DNA of 64,000 bases from Streptomyces griseiscabiei (GTDB taxonomy: Bacteria; Actinomycetota; Actinomycetes; Streptomycetales; Streptomycetaceae): NCBI RefSeq assembly GCF_020010925.1, contig NZ_JAGJBZ010000006.1:225508-289507 (forward strand), read 5' to 3'. The translations under genes were made by a program, and so were the position numbers. The notes beneath the pieces were generated by a model, which was not told the DNA's origin, did not search any database, and saw nothing but the letters and a program-made list of their open reading frames with translations. Below are positions 30,949 through 41,200 of the stretch, one piece after another (the stretch's first letter is position 1; each line of letters starts with the position of its first letter).

Positions 30949-32091
30949 ATGAACGTCTCAGGCGCTCACGCCGAGTCCACGGACCGCCGGGAAGGGCCCA
31001 GGCCGGGTCTGCGGCTGGCCGTCGCGGGCGGTACCGAGGCACCGCCGTCCGGCTCCGCCTCCGCCGACGACCGGAGCGGGGGCACGGGCGAGGAGGGGCG
31101 GGCACGACGGACCGCCGTCGTGGACATCGACTCGCTCCACGCGTCCGACTCGCCGCGGCTCGGCGGCGAGAACCGCGACCATGTGCGGATGCTCGCCGAG
31201 CAGGAGGACCCGCTGCCGCCGGTCCTGGTGCACCACCCGTCGATGCGGGTCATCGACGGTATGCACCGGCTCGCCGCGGCCCGGCTGCGCGGGGCCGACA
31301 CGATAGCCGTCGAGTACTTCGACGGCGACGAGGGCGAGGTCTTCGCCCTCTCCGTCGAACTGAACATCGCGCACGGCCTCCCGCTCTCGCAGGCCGATCG
31401 CGCCGCCGCCGCCGAGCGCATCCTCGACAGCCACCCGTACTGGTCCGACCGCCGTGTCGCCACCAACGCGGGGCTCGCGCCCAGCACGGTCGCGGCGATC
31501 CGGCGCCGTTCAACGAGTCGAAGCGACCAGTTGAACGCGCCCCGGGTCGGCCGGGACGGCCGGGTACGGCCGTTGCAGGCGACCGAGGGGCGGCTGCGGG
31601 CCAGCCAGGTCATCGCCGCGAACCCCACCGCGTCGCTCCGGGAGATAGCCGAGCGGGCCGGGATCGCCACCGCCACGGCGAAGGACGTACGGGACCGGCT
31701 GCGCCGGGGGCAGGACCCGCTGCCGCAGGGGCAGCCGGCCAAGCGGGTCGCTCCGGCTGGCACGCCGTCGGGCGCTTCGCGGGAGGAGCCGGGGCGAGGC
31801 GCGGGAGGTGGGGGCGGTGGCGCGGCCGGTGGCCGGAGCACCGCGCACATGTCGGCGGCGGCGATCGGGCTGATCCTGCCGAACCTGCGGAAGGACCCGT
31901 CGCTGCGCACGGAGGCGGGGCGGATGCTGCTGCAGATGCTCAGCGTGCACGCGATCGGGGACGAGGCGCGGTGGCGGCGGTTGGCGCAGAGCGTGCCGGG
32001 GCATCGGGCGCCGGTGCTCGCGCAGGCGGCGCGGCGTTGTGCGGATCACTGGCTGCGGCTGGCCAATGAGCTGGAGATGCGGCGGGGCTGA
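30949..32091 (+). CDS. StrR/ParB-type pathway activator
   Basis: A 380-residue regulator. After a disordered N-terminus, a ParB-like domain (about 65-160) carries AVVDIDSLHASDSPRLGGENRDHVRMLAEQEDPLPPVLVHHPSMRVIDGMHRLAAARL, nearly the signature of StrR-type antibiotic activators. A helix-turn-helix follows (SDRRVATNAGLAPSTVAAIRRR, about 165-186), then a second one (TASLREIAERAGIATATAKDVRDRL). StrR-family proteins turn on biosynthetic operons and are themselves under butyrolactone control in streptomycin producers. GGGGAGGAG supports the ATG. A StrR-type binding sequence lies within its own coding region and another upstream of the N-hydroxylase gene. Confidence 0.88.
   Translation: MNVSGAHAESTDRREGPRPGLRLAVAGGTEAPPSGSASADDRSGGTGEEGRARRTAVVDIDSLHASDSPRLGGENRDHVRMLAEQEDPLPPVLVHHPSMRVIDGMHRLAAARLRGADTIAVEYFDGDEGEVFALSVELNIAHGLPLSQADRAAAAERILDSHPYWSDRRVATNAGLAPSTVAAIRRRSTSRSDQLNAPRVGRDGRVRPLQATEGRLRASQVIAANPTASLREIAERAGIATATAKDVRDRLRRGQDPLPQGQPAKRVAPAGTPSGASREEPGRGAGGGGGGAAGGRSTAHMSAAAIGLILPNLRKDPSLRTEAGRMLLQMLSVHAIGDEARWRRLAQSVPGHRAPVLAQAARRCADHWLRLANELEMRRG
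31508..31536. promoter_or_regulatory. StrR-type binding site within the regulator gene
   Basis: GTTCAACGA, 11 bp, CAGTTGAAC. This is close to the published StrR consensus GTTCGACTG-N11-CAGTCGAAC, with exactly the expected spacing. It lies just after the first HTH codons, so it is also coding. Confidence 0.5.
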
Positions 32092-32159
32092 GTTCTGTGC
32101 CGCCTGGCCGCCGTCGGGGTTCCGGGTGGATCGGCGACTTCCGGTCGTCCTGTGGCTGG

Positions 32160-32180
32160 TCGCGCAGTTCCCCGCGCCCT
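32160..32180 (-). repeat. Dispersed palindromic repeat, copy 5
   Basis: Core copy in the gap between the StrR-like gene and the thioesterase gene, followed by a CGCGCCC...GGGCGCG stem. It may act as a terminator for the regulator transcript. Confidence 0.75.
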
Positions 32181-32312
32181 TTCGGGCGCGGTTGCGGGCG
32201 TGTTTTCTCAGGGCGCCCCCTCTTCCGCACTTTCTCCAGCAGATTGCTCGCGACTTTCTCAAGTAATTCCATCGCGCACATGTTTCCGAAGCTTTTTCTA
32301 CGGAGGAGATCC

Positions 32313-33143
32313 ATGAGTGAGCACAGTCCTGACCTTGTTGTCGAGACGCCCTGGATATGGCGGGCCCGGCGGCCACGGGCGCGGCGGCGGCTGATCTGTT
32401 TTCCGCATGCCGGGGCCGGGGCGGGGGCCTACGGGGAGTGGGCGCGGCTGCTGCCGGCGGAGGTCGAGCTGGCGGCCGTGCAGTTGCCGGGGCGGCAGAA
32501 CCGGATCGCCGAGGACCCGGTGACCGAGGTGGGGCCGCTGGTGCGGGTGCTGACGCAGGCGCTGCGCCCGGTGCTCGACGGTGACTTCGCCTTCTTCGGG
32601 CACTCGGGGGGCGCGGCGCTGGCGTACGAGGTCGCCAAGGCGCTGCGGGAGCGGGGCGGCCCCGCGCCCGGTCATCTCTTCCTGTCCGCGCAGCCCGCGC
32701 CCGGCACCGTCGGCCGCGTCCCGGTGATGCACACGCTCTCCGACGGGGAACTCGGCGCCGAGGTCGTACGGCTGGGCGGGATCGAGCCCGAGATCGCCGA
32801 GGACGAGGAGGTCATGGAGGGGCTGCTGCCCACGCTCCGGGCCGACTTCACCCTCTGGGAACGGCACCGGGTGGAGGCGGGGGAGCCGCTGGACACCCCC
32901 ATCACCGTGCTCAGCGGCGACGCCGACCCGCGGGCGCCGAAGGACACCCTCTACGGGTGGGCCGCGCACACCACCGGCGCCTTCCGCACCCGCTTCTACC
33001 CGGGCGGCCACTTCTACTTCCTGACCGACCCGGCCGACCTGGTCTCCTACCTCGGCCACGCCCTCACCGGCCAGGCGCTCGGCGGTCAGTCCCACGCCGG
33101 CCCGTCCGAGCCGGCTCCCGAACTCGCGGGGAGCGCGCGATGA
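32313..33143 (+). CDS. Type II thioesterase
   Basis: A 276-residue alpha/beta hydrolase: LICFPHAGAGAGAYGEWARLLP at the N-terminus, VQLPGRQNRI, the nucleophile elbow FGHSGGA (Ser about 93), the acid loop LSGDADPRAP and the catalytic His in PGGHFYF. This is the standard type II editing thioesterase of NRPS/PKS clusters, which removes wrong acyl groups from stalled carrier domains. CGGAGGAG precedes the ATG. Its stop overlaps the start of the ligase-KR-carrier gene, so it opens the biosynthetic operon. Confidence 0.92.
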   Translation: MSEHSPDLVVETPWIWRARRPRARRRLICFPHAGAGAGAYGEWARLLPAEVELAAVQLPGRQNRIAEDPVTEVGPLVRVLTQALRPVLDGDFAFFGHSGGAALAYEVAKALRERGGPAPGHLFLSAQPAPGTVGRVPVMHTLSDGELGAEVVRLGGIEPEIAEDEEVMEGLLPTLRADFTLWERHRVEAGEPLDTPITVLSGDADPRAPKDTLYGWAAHTTGAFRTRFYPGGHFYFLTDPADLVSYLGHALTGQALGGQSHAGPSEPAPELAGSAR

Positions 33144-36100
33144 CCCACACACCCGGCACCTCCGACGCCTCCGGCACCTCCGACGCCTCCGGCACCTCCG
33201 ACGCCTCCGGCACCTCCGACGCCTCCGCCACCTCCGAGACCACCGACGTCACGCCCGGTCTCGACCCCACCGTGGCGGCCCGTCTCGCCGCCGCGACCCG
33301 GGCGATACCCGGGGTGCGCGACGCCGCCGTCGTCGTACGTCAGGGGGCCCGCACCCTCGACGGTGACGGTGACCGCGACGGCAGCGGGAACGGCCCAGCG
33401 CCGGCCCCCGCCGAGCCGCCCCCCGCCGCACCCGCCCCCACCCCCGACCCCTCCACCGACCGCCCCTCCTCCGAGACCTTCGGCGGCGACCTGCGCGTCC
33501 CCGCCGGTGCGCCCATGACGCTCCAGGAGGGGCTGCGGCAGGCCGCCGCGCTCGCCCCGGAGAAGGGGACGCGGTATCTGCGAGAGGGCGCGGAGCCGGA
33601 TCTGCAGACGTACGCGGAACTGCTCGTGGACGCCGAGCGCGTCCTCGGCGGTCTGCGGGACGCGGGGCTCGCGCCCGGGGACGCGGCGCTCTTCCAGTTC
33701 GGGGACCACCGCGCGTACATGACCGCGTTCTGGGCCTGTGTGCTGGGCGGGTTCGTGCCGACGCCGGTGGCCGTGGCGACGACGTACGGGAGCCACAACG
33801 AGACCAACCGCAAGCTGCGCAACGCGTGGGAGCTGCTCGACCGGCCGGTGATCCTCACCGACCGGGAGACCGCGCCGGCGCTCGGCGGGCTGCGCGGGCT
33901 GTGGGAGGAGCCGGACCCGGCCGTCCTCAGGGTCCTCCGGGTCGACGAACTGCTCGGCCACGAGCGGGACTCCGCCTGGTACCCGACCACCCCGGACTCC
34001 CCGGTGATCAATCTGCTCACCTCGGGCAGCACCGGCGTCCCCAAGTGCGTGCAGCACACCAACGCCTCCGTCGCCGCGCGCGAGTGGGCGGTGATCCAGG
34101 CGCGCGGCTACACCGCCGAGGACGTCAGCCTCATCTGGATGCCGCTCGACCACGTGACGATGGTCTACTACAACGTCCGCGACGTGTTCCTGCGGTGCGA
34201 GCACGTCAACGGGCGCATCGACGACGTGCTCGGCGACCCGCTGCTCTGGCTGGACTGGATCGAGCGGTACGGGGTGACCAACACCTGGGCGCCGAACTTC
34301 GCGTACAACCTGGTCAACGAGTGCGCCGAGGAGATCGGCCGGCGGCGCTTCGACCTGTCCCGGATGCGGGAGTTCGTCAACGCGGGCGAGCCCGTGGTCG
34401 CCGGCACCAGTCACCGCTTCCTGGAACTGCTCGCCCCGCACGGGCTGCGGGCGGACGCGATGGTGCCGTGCTGGGGGATGTCGGAGACCTGCTCGGGGGT
34501 GACGTACACCCGGCAGAGCAGGGACGACCGTGAGCTGGGGACGGTCGTCGTGTCGCAGGCGTCCCTCGACGGCGATCTGGAATACCGGGCGTTCGGTCGG
34601 CAGGGTGTCGACACCGTCGCGTTCACCGAGGTCGGCGGCCCCGTCCCCGGCGTCACGCTGCGCGTCGTCGACGCCGAGGGGCGGACGCTGCCCCGGGACC
34701 GGGTCGGGGAGCTGCAGATCCGTGGAGTGACGATGCTGCGGCACTACCACGGCAACGCCGAGGCCAACCGGGAGGCGTTCACCGACGACGGCTGGTTCCG
34801 CACCGGTGACCTCGCCTTCGTGCGGGACGGGTCGCTGGTGATCGCCGGGCGGAAGAAGGACCAGATCATCGTGCGGGGCGCCAACTTCGTCGCGCACGAA
34901 CTGGAGAGCGTCGTCGAGCAGGTCGAGGGCGTACGCGTCACGTTCTCGGCGGCGGCCGGGGTGCGGGAGCCCGGTGAGGGATCGGACCGGCTGGTCGTCT
35001 TCTTCGTCCCGACGCGCTGGGACGCCGACGCGCTCGCCCGGACCTTCCAGGACGTACGGGCCGCGCTGGTCCGGGAGGCCGGGATCGCCCCGGACCTGGT
35101 CGTACCGGTCACCGACGCCGAGTTCCCGAAGACGGCCAGCGGGAAGATCCAGCGGGCCGCGCTCGTCGCCGATCTGCGGGCCGGCCGGTACGCCGACCGC
35201 GTCGCCGGCGAGGAGGAGGACGAGGAGACGGCGGAGTCCGGGACCTGGTTCTTCCGGCGGCAGTGGTCGCGGCTGCCCGCGGCGCGGACCCCGGCCGACA
35301 GCGGCTCCTCCCGGCTGGTGTTCTCCGCCGACTGCGGTACGCGCGTGGTGTTCGCGCAGGAGGGGCAACTGGCCGCGCTCGGCCTCGACGACGAGGGCGC
35401 GGTGCTCGTCGGCAAGGGCCGCTCCTTCGCCGAGGTCGACCTCGACCGGTACCGGGTGGCGCCCGGTGACCCCGAGGATCTGCGGCGGGTCCTGACCGAT
35501 GTCACCTCCCACTACGGGCCCATCGACTCGGTGGTGTTCGCCTGGCCGCTGGACGACGAGGACCCCGACCCCGCCCGCCGGCTCACCGCCGCCAGCGTCC
35601 AGCTCACCGCGCTGATGGGCGTGCTGGACGAGTTCGGCGCCCCGCTGCTGCTCGTCCTCACCGAGGGCGCGGCCCACGTCCGGCCCGGCGACCGTGTCGA
35701 CCTCGGCGTGTGCGGACTGCCCGGCCTGATCCGTACGGCCGCCGCCGAGAACCCGCTGATCACCGTGCGCCAGCTCGATCTGCCCGCCGACCGCGCGCAG
35801 TGGGCGCGGGCCGTGCGCACCGAACTCGCCGACCCCACCCACACCGGAGTGGTCGCCGCCCGCGAGGGACTGCGCTGGCAGCCGAGGCTGCGGGCCGTCC
35901 ACGAGGAGACGGAGGCCGAGGCCGCGCCGCCGCTGGTGGCGGGCGGGCTGTACCTGGTCACCGGCGGGCTCGGCGGGATCGCCGGCGACCTCGCCGGGTA
36001 TCTGCTGGCCGCGTACGGCGCCCGGCTGCTGCTGGTGGGCCGCTCGCCCGCCGAGGGCGCCAGGGCGGCCCGGCTGAAGGACCTCACCGACCTCGGCGAG

Positions 36101-37231
36101 GTCACCTACCGGCAGGCCGACATCACCGACCGGGCGCAGCTGGAGGCCGTGGTCGCCGCCGCCGAGCAGCGCTGGGGGCGCCCGCTGGACGGCGTCCTGC
36201 ACCTGGCCGCCGCCGATGTCTCCGACCAGTGGGAGAACCTCGAACGGCACACGCTGGCCCGGGAGTCCGAGGACGGCTTCCGCGCCCAGTACGCGGCGAA
36301 GGTCGAGGGCACCCTCGCGCTCGCCGACGTCCTGGAGCGCCGGCCCGCCGCCTCGCTGGTGCTGTTCGGGTCGGTCAACGGCGAGTTCGGCGGCCACTCC
36401 TTCGGCGCCTACTCCGCCGCCAACACCTTCCTCGTGGGCTTCGCCGACCACTGGCACCACGAGCGCGGCAGGGACGTGCGCTGCCTGGCCTGGAGCATGT
36501 GGGACGACATCGGCATGAGCCGGGGCCGGTCCACCGCGCCCGCCCGGCTGCGCGGCTTCCGGGCGATCGACGCCGAGCGCGGCCTGCGCTGCTTCCTCAC
36601 GGCCACGGCGCTGCCGTACCACTACCAGCTCATCGGCCTCGACGCCCGGAACCCGGTCGTCGTGGACGAACTGGCCCCGGACGAGCTGAGCGTGCGCGAG
36701 GTGCTGGTGGCCTACACCTCGGACGGCGCCGACCCGGCCGCCGTGCACGCGGCGCTCGCCCCCGCCCTGGCCGAACTCCCCGTCCCGGTACGGCTGATGG
36801 AGGTCACCCGCATCCCCAAGGACGGCACCGGGGCGATCGACACGACCCAGCTGCTGCTCGACATGGCGCCCCGCCGGGCCGCCCTCGGCAGACGGCGGCC
36901 CACCGCACCCGAAGGGGAGCTGGAGCGGAGGATCGCCGCGATCTGGTGCGACGTCCTCGGGCAGCGGGACGTCGGCCGCGACGAGTCCTTCTTCGACCTC
37001 GGCGGCAACTCCCTGCGCGCCACCCGCCTGCTCGCCCGCGTCAGCACCGAACTCGCCGTCCGGCTGAGCACGCACGAGCTGTACGAGAGCCCCACGGTCG
37101 AGGGCATGGCGGCGAAGATCGCGACGGCGACGGCGGCCACGACCGCGACCGCGACGGAGACGGCGACGGAGACGGCGACGGCGGTCGCCGGAGCGCCGGC
37201 GGCCTCGGGAGCCTCGGGGGCCGACCGGTGA
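33140..37231 (+). CDS. NRPS loading module: acid-activating A domain - KR - carrier
   Basis: A 1363-residue protein. After a tandem TSDASG repeat (residues 6-29) and a Pro-rich linker, an AMP-forming domain spans about 120-690 (LLTSGSTGVPK near 292; GMSETCSG; WFRTGDL; GRKKDQIIVRG; final TASGKIQ). About 700-920 is the structural part of a PKS-type ketoreductase. The catalytic KR spans about 930-1150 (VTGGLGGIAG near 940, SVNGEFGGHSFGAYSAAN with the active Tyr). The carrier has its phosphopantetheine Ser about 1291 in FFDLGGNSLRA. The A domain lacks the amino-acid-binding FDxSxxE signature, and A-KR-T layouts as in PksJ activate alpha-keto acids and reduce them to alpha-hydroxy acids. A hydroxyacyl starter is therefore the best guess. 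Confidence 0.85.
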   Translation: MTHTPGTSDASGTSDASGTSDASGTSDASATSETTDVTPGLDPTVAARLAAATRAIPGVRDAAVVVRQGARTLDGDGDRDGSGNGPAPAPAEPPPAAPAPTPDPSTDRPSSETFGGDLRVPAGAPMTLQEGLRQAAALAPEKGTRYLREGAEPDLQTYAELLVDAERVLGGLRDAGLAPGDAALFQFGDHRAYMTAFWACVLGGFVPTPVAVATTYGSHNETNRKLRNAWELLDRPVILTDRETAPALGGLRGLWEEPDPAVLRVLRVDELLGHERDSAWYPTTPDSPVINLLTSGSTGVPKCVQHTNASVAAREWAVIQARGYTAEDVSLIWMPLDHVTMVYYNVRDVFLRCEHVNGRIDDVLGDPLLWLDWIERYGVTNTWAPNFAYNLVNECAEEIGRRRFDLSRMREFVNAGEPVVAGTSHRFLELLAPHGLRADAMVPCWGMSETCSGVTYTRQSRDDRELGTVVVSQASLDGDLEYRAFGRQGVDTVAFTEVGGPVPGVTLRVVDAEGRTLPRDRVGELQIRGVTMLRHYHGNAEANREAFTDDGWFRTGDLAFVRDGSLVIAGRKKDQIIVRGANFVAHELESVVEQVEGVRVTFSAAAGVREPGEGSDRLVVFFVPTRWDADALARTFQDVRAALVREAGIAPDLVVPVTDAEFPKTASGKIQRAALVADLRAGRYADRVAGEEEDEETAESGTWFFRRQWSRLPAARTPADSGSSRLVFSADCGTRVVFAQEGQLAALGLDDEGAVLVGKGRSFAEVDLDRYRVAPGDPEDLRRVLTDVTSHYGPIDSVVFAWPLDDEDPDPARRLTAASVQLTALMGVLDEFGAPLLLVLTEGAAHVRPGDRVDLGVCGLPGLIRTAAAENPLITVRQLDLPADRAQWARAVRTELADPTHTGVVAAREGLRWQPRLRAVHEETEAEAAPPLVAGGLYLVTGGLGGIAGDLAGYLLAAYGARLLLVGRSPAEGARAARLKDLTDLGEVTYRQADITDRAQLEAVVAAAEQRWGRPLDGVLHLAAADVSDQWENLERHTLARESEDGFRAQYAAKVEGTLALADVLERRPAASLVLFGSVNGEFGGHSFGAYSAANTFLVGFADHWHHERGRDVRCLAWSMWDDIGMSRGRSTAPARLRGFRAIDAERGLRCFLTATALPYHYQLIGLDARNPVVVDELAPDELSVREVLVAYTSDGADPAAVHAALAPALAELPVPVRLMEVTRIPKDGTGAIDTTQLLLDMAPRRAALGRRRPTAPEGELERRIAAIWCDVLGQRDVGRDESFFDLGGNSLRATRLLARVSTELAVRLSTHELYESPTVEGMAAKIATATAATTATATETATETATAVAGAPAASGASGADR
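33155..33226 (+). repeat. 18-bp coding minisatellite, four perfect copies
   Basis: GGCACCTCCGACGCCTCC repeated four times without a mismatch, encoding GTSDAS units at the N-terminus of the loading module. Complete identity between copies suggests recent expansion. Confidence 0.9.
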
Positions 37232-38175
37232 TCCGGCCCGGCACCGCCCCCGCGCCGGTGTTCCCGCCCCGGTCGGCCCCGCCGGTCCCGGCCCGGCCGC
37301 CCACCCTGCTCACCGCCCCCGGCACCGGGCCGCTCCAGCTCGTGGTGCACCTGGCCGGGTGGGTCGACCCGGTGCGGATGCGTACGGCGGTGAAGGCGCT
37401 CCTCGACCGGGGCGGCCACAAGCCGCTCTGGCGGGAGCTGGACCTCGGCGTCCTGAACGTCGGCGAGCGCACCGAGGCCCTGGACACCCTCCTGGAGGCG
37501 GACCGCCGGAGCTGCGGCGCCCCCGGCCCGGCGGTGCGGGCCACGCTCGTCCGGCTGGCCTGGGAACGGCATCTGCTGGTGTTCACCGCCCGGCATCCGC
37601 ACCTCGACGAGGACACCCTGCGCTCGCTGCTGCGGGACCTGCTGCGCTCCTACGCGGGCGCGGGCACCGTCCGCGCCCGCGGCGGGGGCCCGCCCGTGGA
37701 GGAGGCCCCGGTGCCGCTGACCACGGCGGACGCCGGACGGCTCACCCTGCGCGCGCTCGGGCTCGGCGTGGACCTGGAGACGGTCGTGCGCGGTGCCTGG
37801 ACGGTGGTCCTCGCCGGCGCGGCCGGGCGCCGGGAGGTCGTCCTCGGCACGCCGGGCCTCGGCACACCGGGCCCCGGCCCCGCCGGACGGGTCACGGTCA
37901 CCGGGGTCCGGGCCGTCCAGCACGGACAGCCGCCGCTGACGCTCGTCCTGCGCGCCGACCCCGGGCCCCTGGAACTGCGGGTGCGCGGTCGGCGGGGGCT
38001 GTTCGGCCCCGAGGCGGCACGGGACACGGCGGAGCGGCTGGCCGGTGTGCTGCGGCGCGTCGCCAGGGATTCCGGCGCCAATTCCGGAACCGGCTCCGGC
38101 GCGAGTTCCGGAACCGGCTCCGGAGCGAATTCCGGTGCGGATTCCGGGGCGACCGTTGTTGGGAAAAGTCGGTGA
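37228..38175 (+). CDS. Degenerate condensation-domain protein
   Basis: A 315-residue protein starting at a GTG that overlaps the previous stop. Its layout follows the condensation domains of this cluster: LQLVVHLAGWVDPVRMRTAVKALLDRGG, LWRELDL, LVRLAWERHLLVFTARHPHLDEDTLRSLLRDLLRSY. The active-site HHxxxDG is replaced by RHPHLDE, and the second half is short. It ends in a Gly/Ser/Asn-rich repeat tail (about 290-312). With the catalytic His missing it cannot be a normal peptide-bond former. It may be a docking or scaffold protein between the loading module and the serine module, or a decaying domain. Translational coupling suggests it is kept in stoichiometry. Confidence 0.7.
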   Translation: MIRPGTAPAPVFPPRSAPPVPARPPTLLTAPGTGPLQLVVHLAGWVDPVRMRTAVKALLDRGGHKPLWRELDLGVLNVGERTEALDTLLEADRRSCGAPGPAVRATLVRLAWERHLLVFTARHPHLDEDTLRSLLRDLLRSYAGAGTVRARGGGPPVEEAPVPLTTADAGRLTLRALGLGVDLETVVRGAWTVVLAGAAGRREVVLGTPGLGTPGPGPAGRVTVTGVRAVQHGQPPLTLVLRADPGPLELRVRGRRGLFGPEAARDTAERLAGVLRRVARDSGANSGTGSGASSGTGSGANSGADSGATVVGKSR

Positions 38176-38260
38176 CCTTAGGGTCGTTGTCGAAGCCGTA
38201 TTGATTTTCTATTTCTTCCTTTCGTTCGTGAAAACGCCGGACGATATCCAGCGAGAGAAG

Positions 38261-41200
38261 GTGTTGAAATTGACGGAGTTCACGCTCGTCGCGCCCATCG
38301 AGGAGCAGGTCCGGCGCACTCCGGACGCGACGGCCCTGGTCTTCGGCACCGAGACACTGACGTACGCCGAGTTCAACGCCCGCGCCAACCGGCTGGCCCA
38401 CCAGCTGACCGCGCTCGGCGTGCGCCCCGGCGCCCCGGTCGCCGTGGCCGTGCCGCGCTCCCTGGAGCTGCTGGTCACCCTGGTCGCCGTGGTGAAGGCG
38501 GGCGGCGCCTATCTGCCGCTGGACCCCGACTACCCGGCCGACCGGCTCGCCTACATGCTGGAGCACACGGGCCCGGCCTGCGTGGTCGCGGACACCGCGG
38601 GGCGGGTGCCGGTGCCGGCGGGCGTCCCGGTGGTCGTGCTCGACGAGGACGGGGACGCCGTGGCGGCCCGCCCGGCCACCGACCCGGCCGCGGCGATCAC
38701 CCCCGGCCACCCGGCGTACATCATCTTCACCTCGGGCTCCACCGGCCGCCCCAAGGGCGTCGTCGTCCCGCACTCGGCGATCGACAACCGGCTGCGGTGG
38801 ATGCAGGCCGAGTACCCGCTCACCGCCGCCGACCGGGTGCTGCAGAAGACCCCGTCCGGATTCGACGTGTCCGTGTGGGAGTTCTTCTGGGCGCTGCGCG
38901 AAGGGGCGGCGATCGTCGTCGCGGAGCCCGGCGGCCACCAGGACCCGGTGTATCTGGCCCGGACGATCCGCGAACAGGCCGTGACCACCTGCCACTTCGT
39001 GCCGTCGATGCTCCAGGTGTTCCTCGCCGAGCCGGAGGCCGCAGGCCGCACCGGACTGCGGCGGGTGTTCTGCTCCGGCGAGGCCCTGCCGCGCGAGACC
39101 GTACGGGAGTTCGGGCGGCTGCTGCCGGGCGTGGAGCTGCACAACCTGTACGGGCCGACCGAGGCCGCCGTGGACGTGACGTACCACCCCTGCGACACCG
39201 GCGCCGACGGTCCCGTACCGATCGGGAAGGCCGTGTGGAACACCCGGCTGTACGTCCTCGACGCCGGGCTGCGGCCCGTCCCGGCAGGCGAGTCCGGGGA
39301 GCTGTATCTCGCGGGCGTCCAGCTGGCCACCGCCTACCTGGGGCGGCCCGAGATCACCGCCGACCGGTTCCTGGCCGACCCGTTCGGGCCGGCGGGGGAG
39401 CGGATGTACCGCACCGGCGACCTCGCCCGGTGGACGGCGGACGGCGAGGTCGAGTACCTCGGCCGCACCGACCACCAGATCAAGCTGCGCGGGCTGCGCA
39501 TCGAGCTGGGCGAGATCGAGTCGGTGCTGCTGGCCCACCCCGCCGTACGGCAGGCCGCGGTCGTCGCCCACGAGGGCCGCCACCTGGTCGCCTACCTGGT
39601 GGCGGACGGCGTCGAGGCCGCCGAGCTGCGGGCCTCGGCCGCCGGACGGCTGCCCGAGTTCATGGTCCCGTCCGCCTTCGTGTTCCTGGACGCGCTGCCG
39701 CTGTCGCCCAACGGCAAGCTCGACCGCAAGGCACTGCCCGCGCCCGTCTTCGACGGCGGGGAGTACCGGGAGCCGCAGGGCGAGCGGGAGCGGATCCTCG
39801 CCGAGGTGTACGCCGAGGTGCTGGGCCTGGACCGGGTCGGCGCCGACGACGACTTCCTCACCGTCGGCGGTGACTCGCTCCGCTCGCTCAAGGTGATCGC
39901 GCTGGCCCGCGCCCGGGGCCTGGAGCTCACCCAGCGGCAGGTGCTCACCCACCGGACCGTGGCCCGGCTCGCCCCGCACGCGGGCACGGCCGCACCGGCA
40001 CCGTCGTACGAGGAGGTGTCGGGGCCGCTGGTGTCGCTGAGCGACGAGGACCTGGCGGCCTTCCGTGAGCGCCACCCGGGTCTGTCGGACGTCTGGCCGC
40101 TGACGCCGATGCAGTCCGGGATGCTGTTCGAGTCGATGCTCAGCGACAGCGGCCACGACACCTACCGGATGCAGTCGGTGTTCACGTTCGCCGGCCGCGT
40201 CGACCCCGCCCGGATGCGGGCCGCCGGACAGGCCCTGCTCGACCGGCACTCCGCGCTGCGGGCGGCCTTCGCCCCCGACGCGTCCGGCGATCTGGTCCAG
40301 CTGGTGGTGGACGGCGTCGAACTGCCCTGGCGGGAGCTGGACCTCAGGACCCTGGTGCCCGAGGACCGGGACACGGCCCTCGAACGCCTCCTCGCCGAGG
40401 ACCGGACCGAGCCCTTCGACCTGGCCGCCCCGCCGCTGCTGCGGATGACCCTCGTCCGGCAGGGCGCCGAGCAGGCCGCCCTCGTCCTCACCCTGCACCA
40501 CGCCCTGCTCGACGGCTGGTCCGAGCCGGTCCTCGCACAGGACCTGCTTCGTCTGTACGCGGCCGGGGGCGACCCCGCGGCCGTCCCGCCGGTCCGCGGC
40601 TTCCGTGACCATCTCGCCTGGCTGGCCCGGCAGGACGAGCCGGGCGCGGCCCGCGCCTGGGCCGCCGAACTGGCCGGTGTGGACCGGCCCACCCTGCTCG
40701 GCGGCACGGCGGTCGCCCGCGACGAACTGTCCGGCTCCGAGGCCGCCACGGCGTACGTGCCGCTCACCGACGAGGACGCCGAACGGCTCGTACGGCGGGC
40801 CGCCGCCCTGGGCGTCACCCTCGGCACCCTCGTCCAGGGCGCCTGGGCCGTCACCCTCGGCCGGCTCACCGGACGCGACGACGTGCTGTTCGGCGCCACC
40901 GTCTCCGGCCGGCCGCCGGGGCTGCCCGGGGTCGAGTCGATGGTCGGGCTGTTCATCAACACCCTGCCGGTACGGGTGAGTCGCGGCTCCGAGGACACGC
41001 TCGGCACGCTCCTGACCGGCCTCCAGGAGCGGCAGACCGCGCTGCTCGACCACCACCACCAGTCCCTGAGCGGTCTGTACGAGGCCACCGGTCTGGGCGC
41101 CCTCTTCGACACCCTCCTCGTCCACCAGGCGTTCCCCGTCGACGAGTCCGGCCTCGCCGAGGCCTCCGACGCCGCCCGGCTCACCCTCACCGGGACACGC

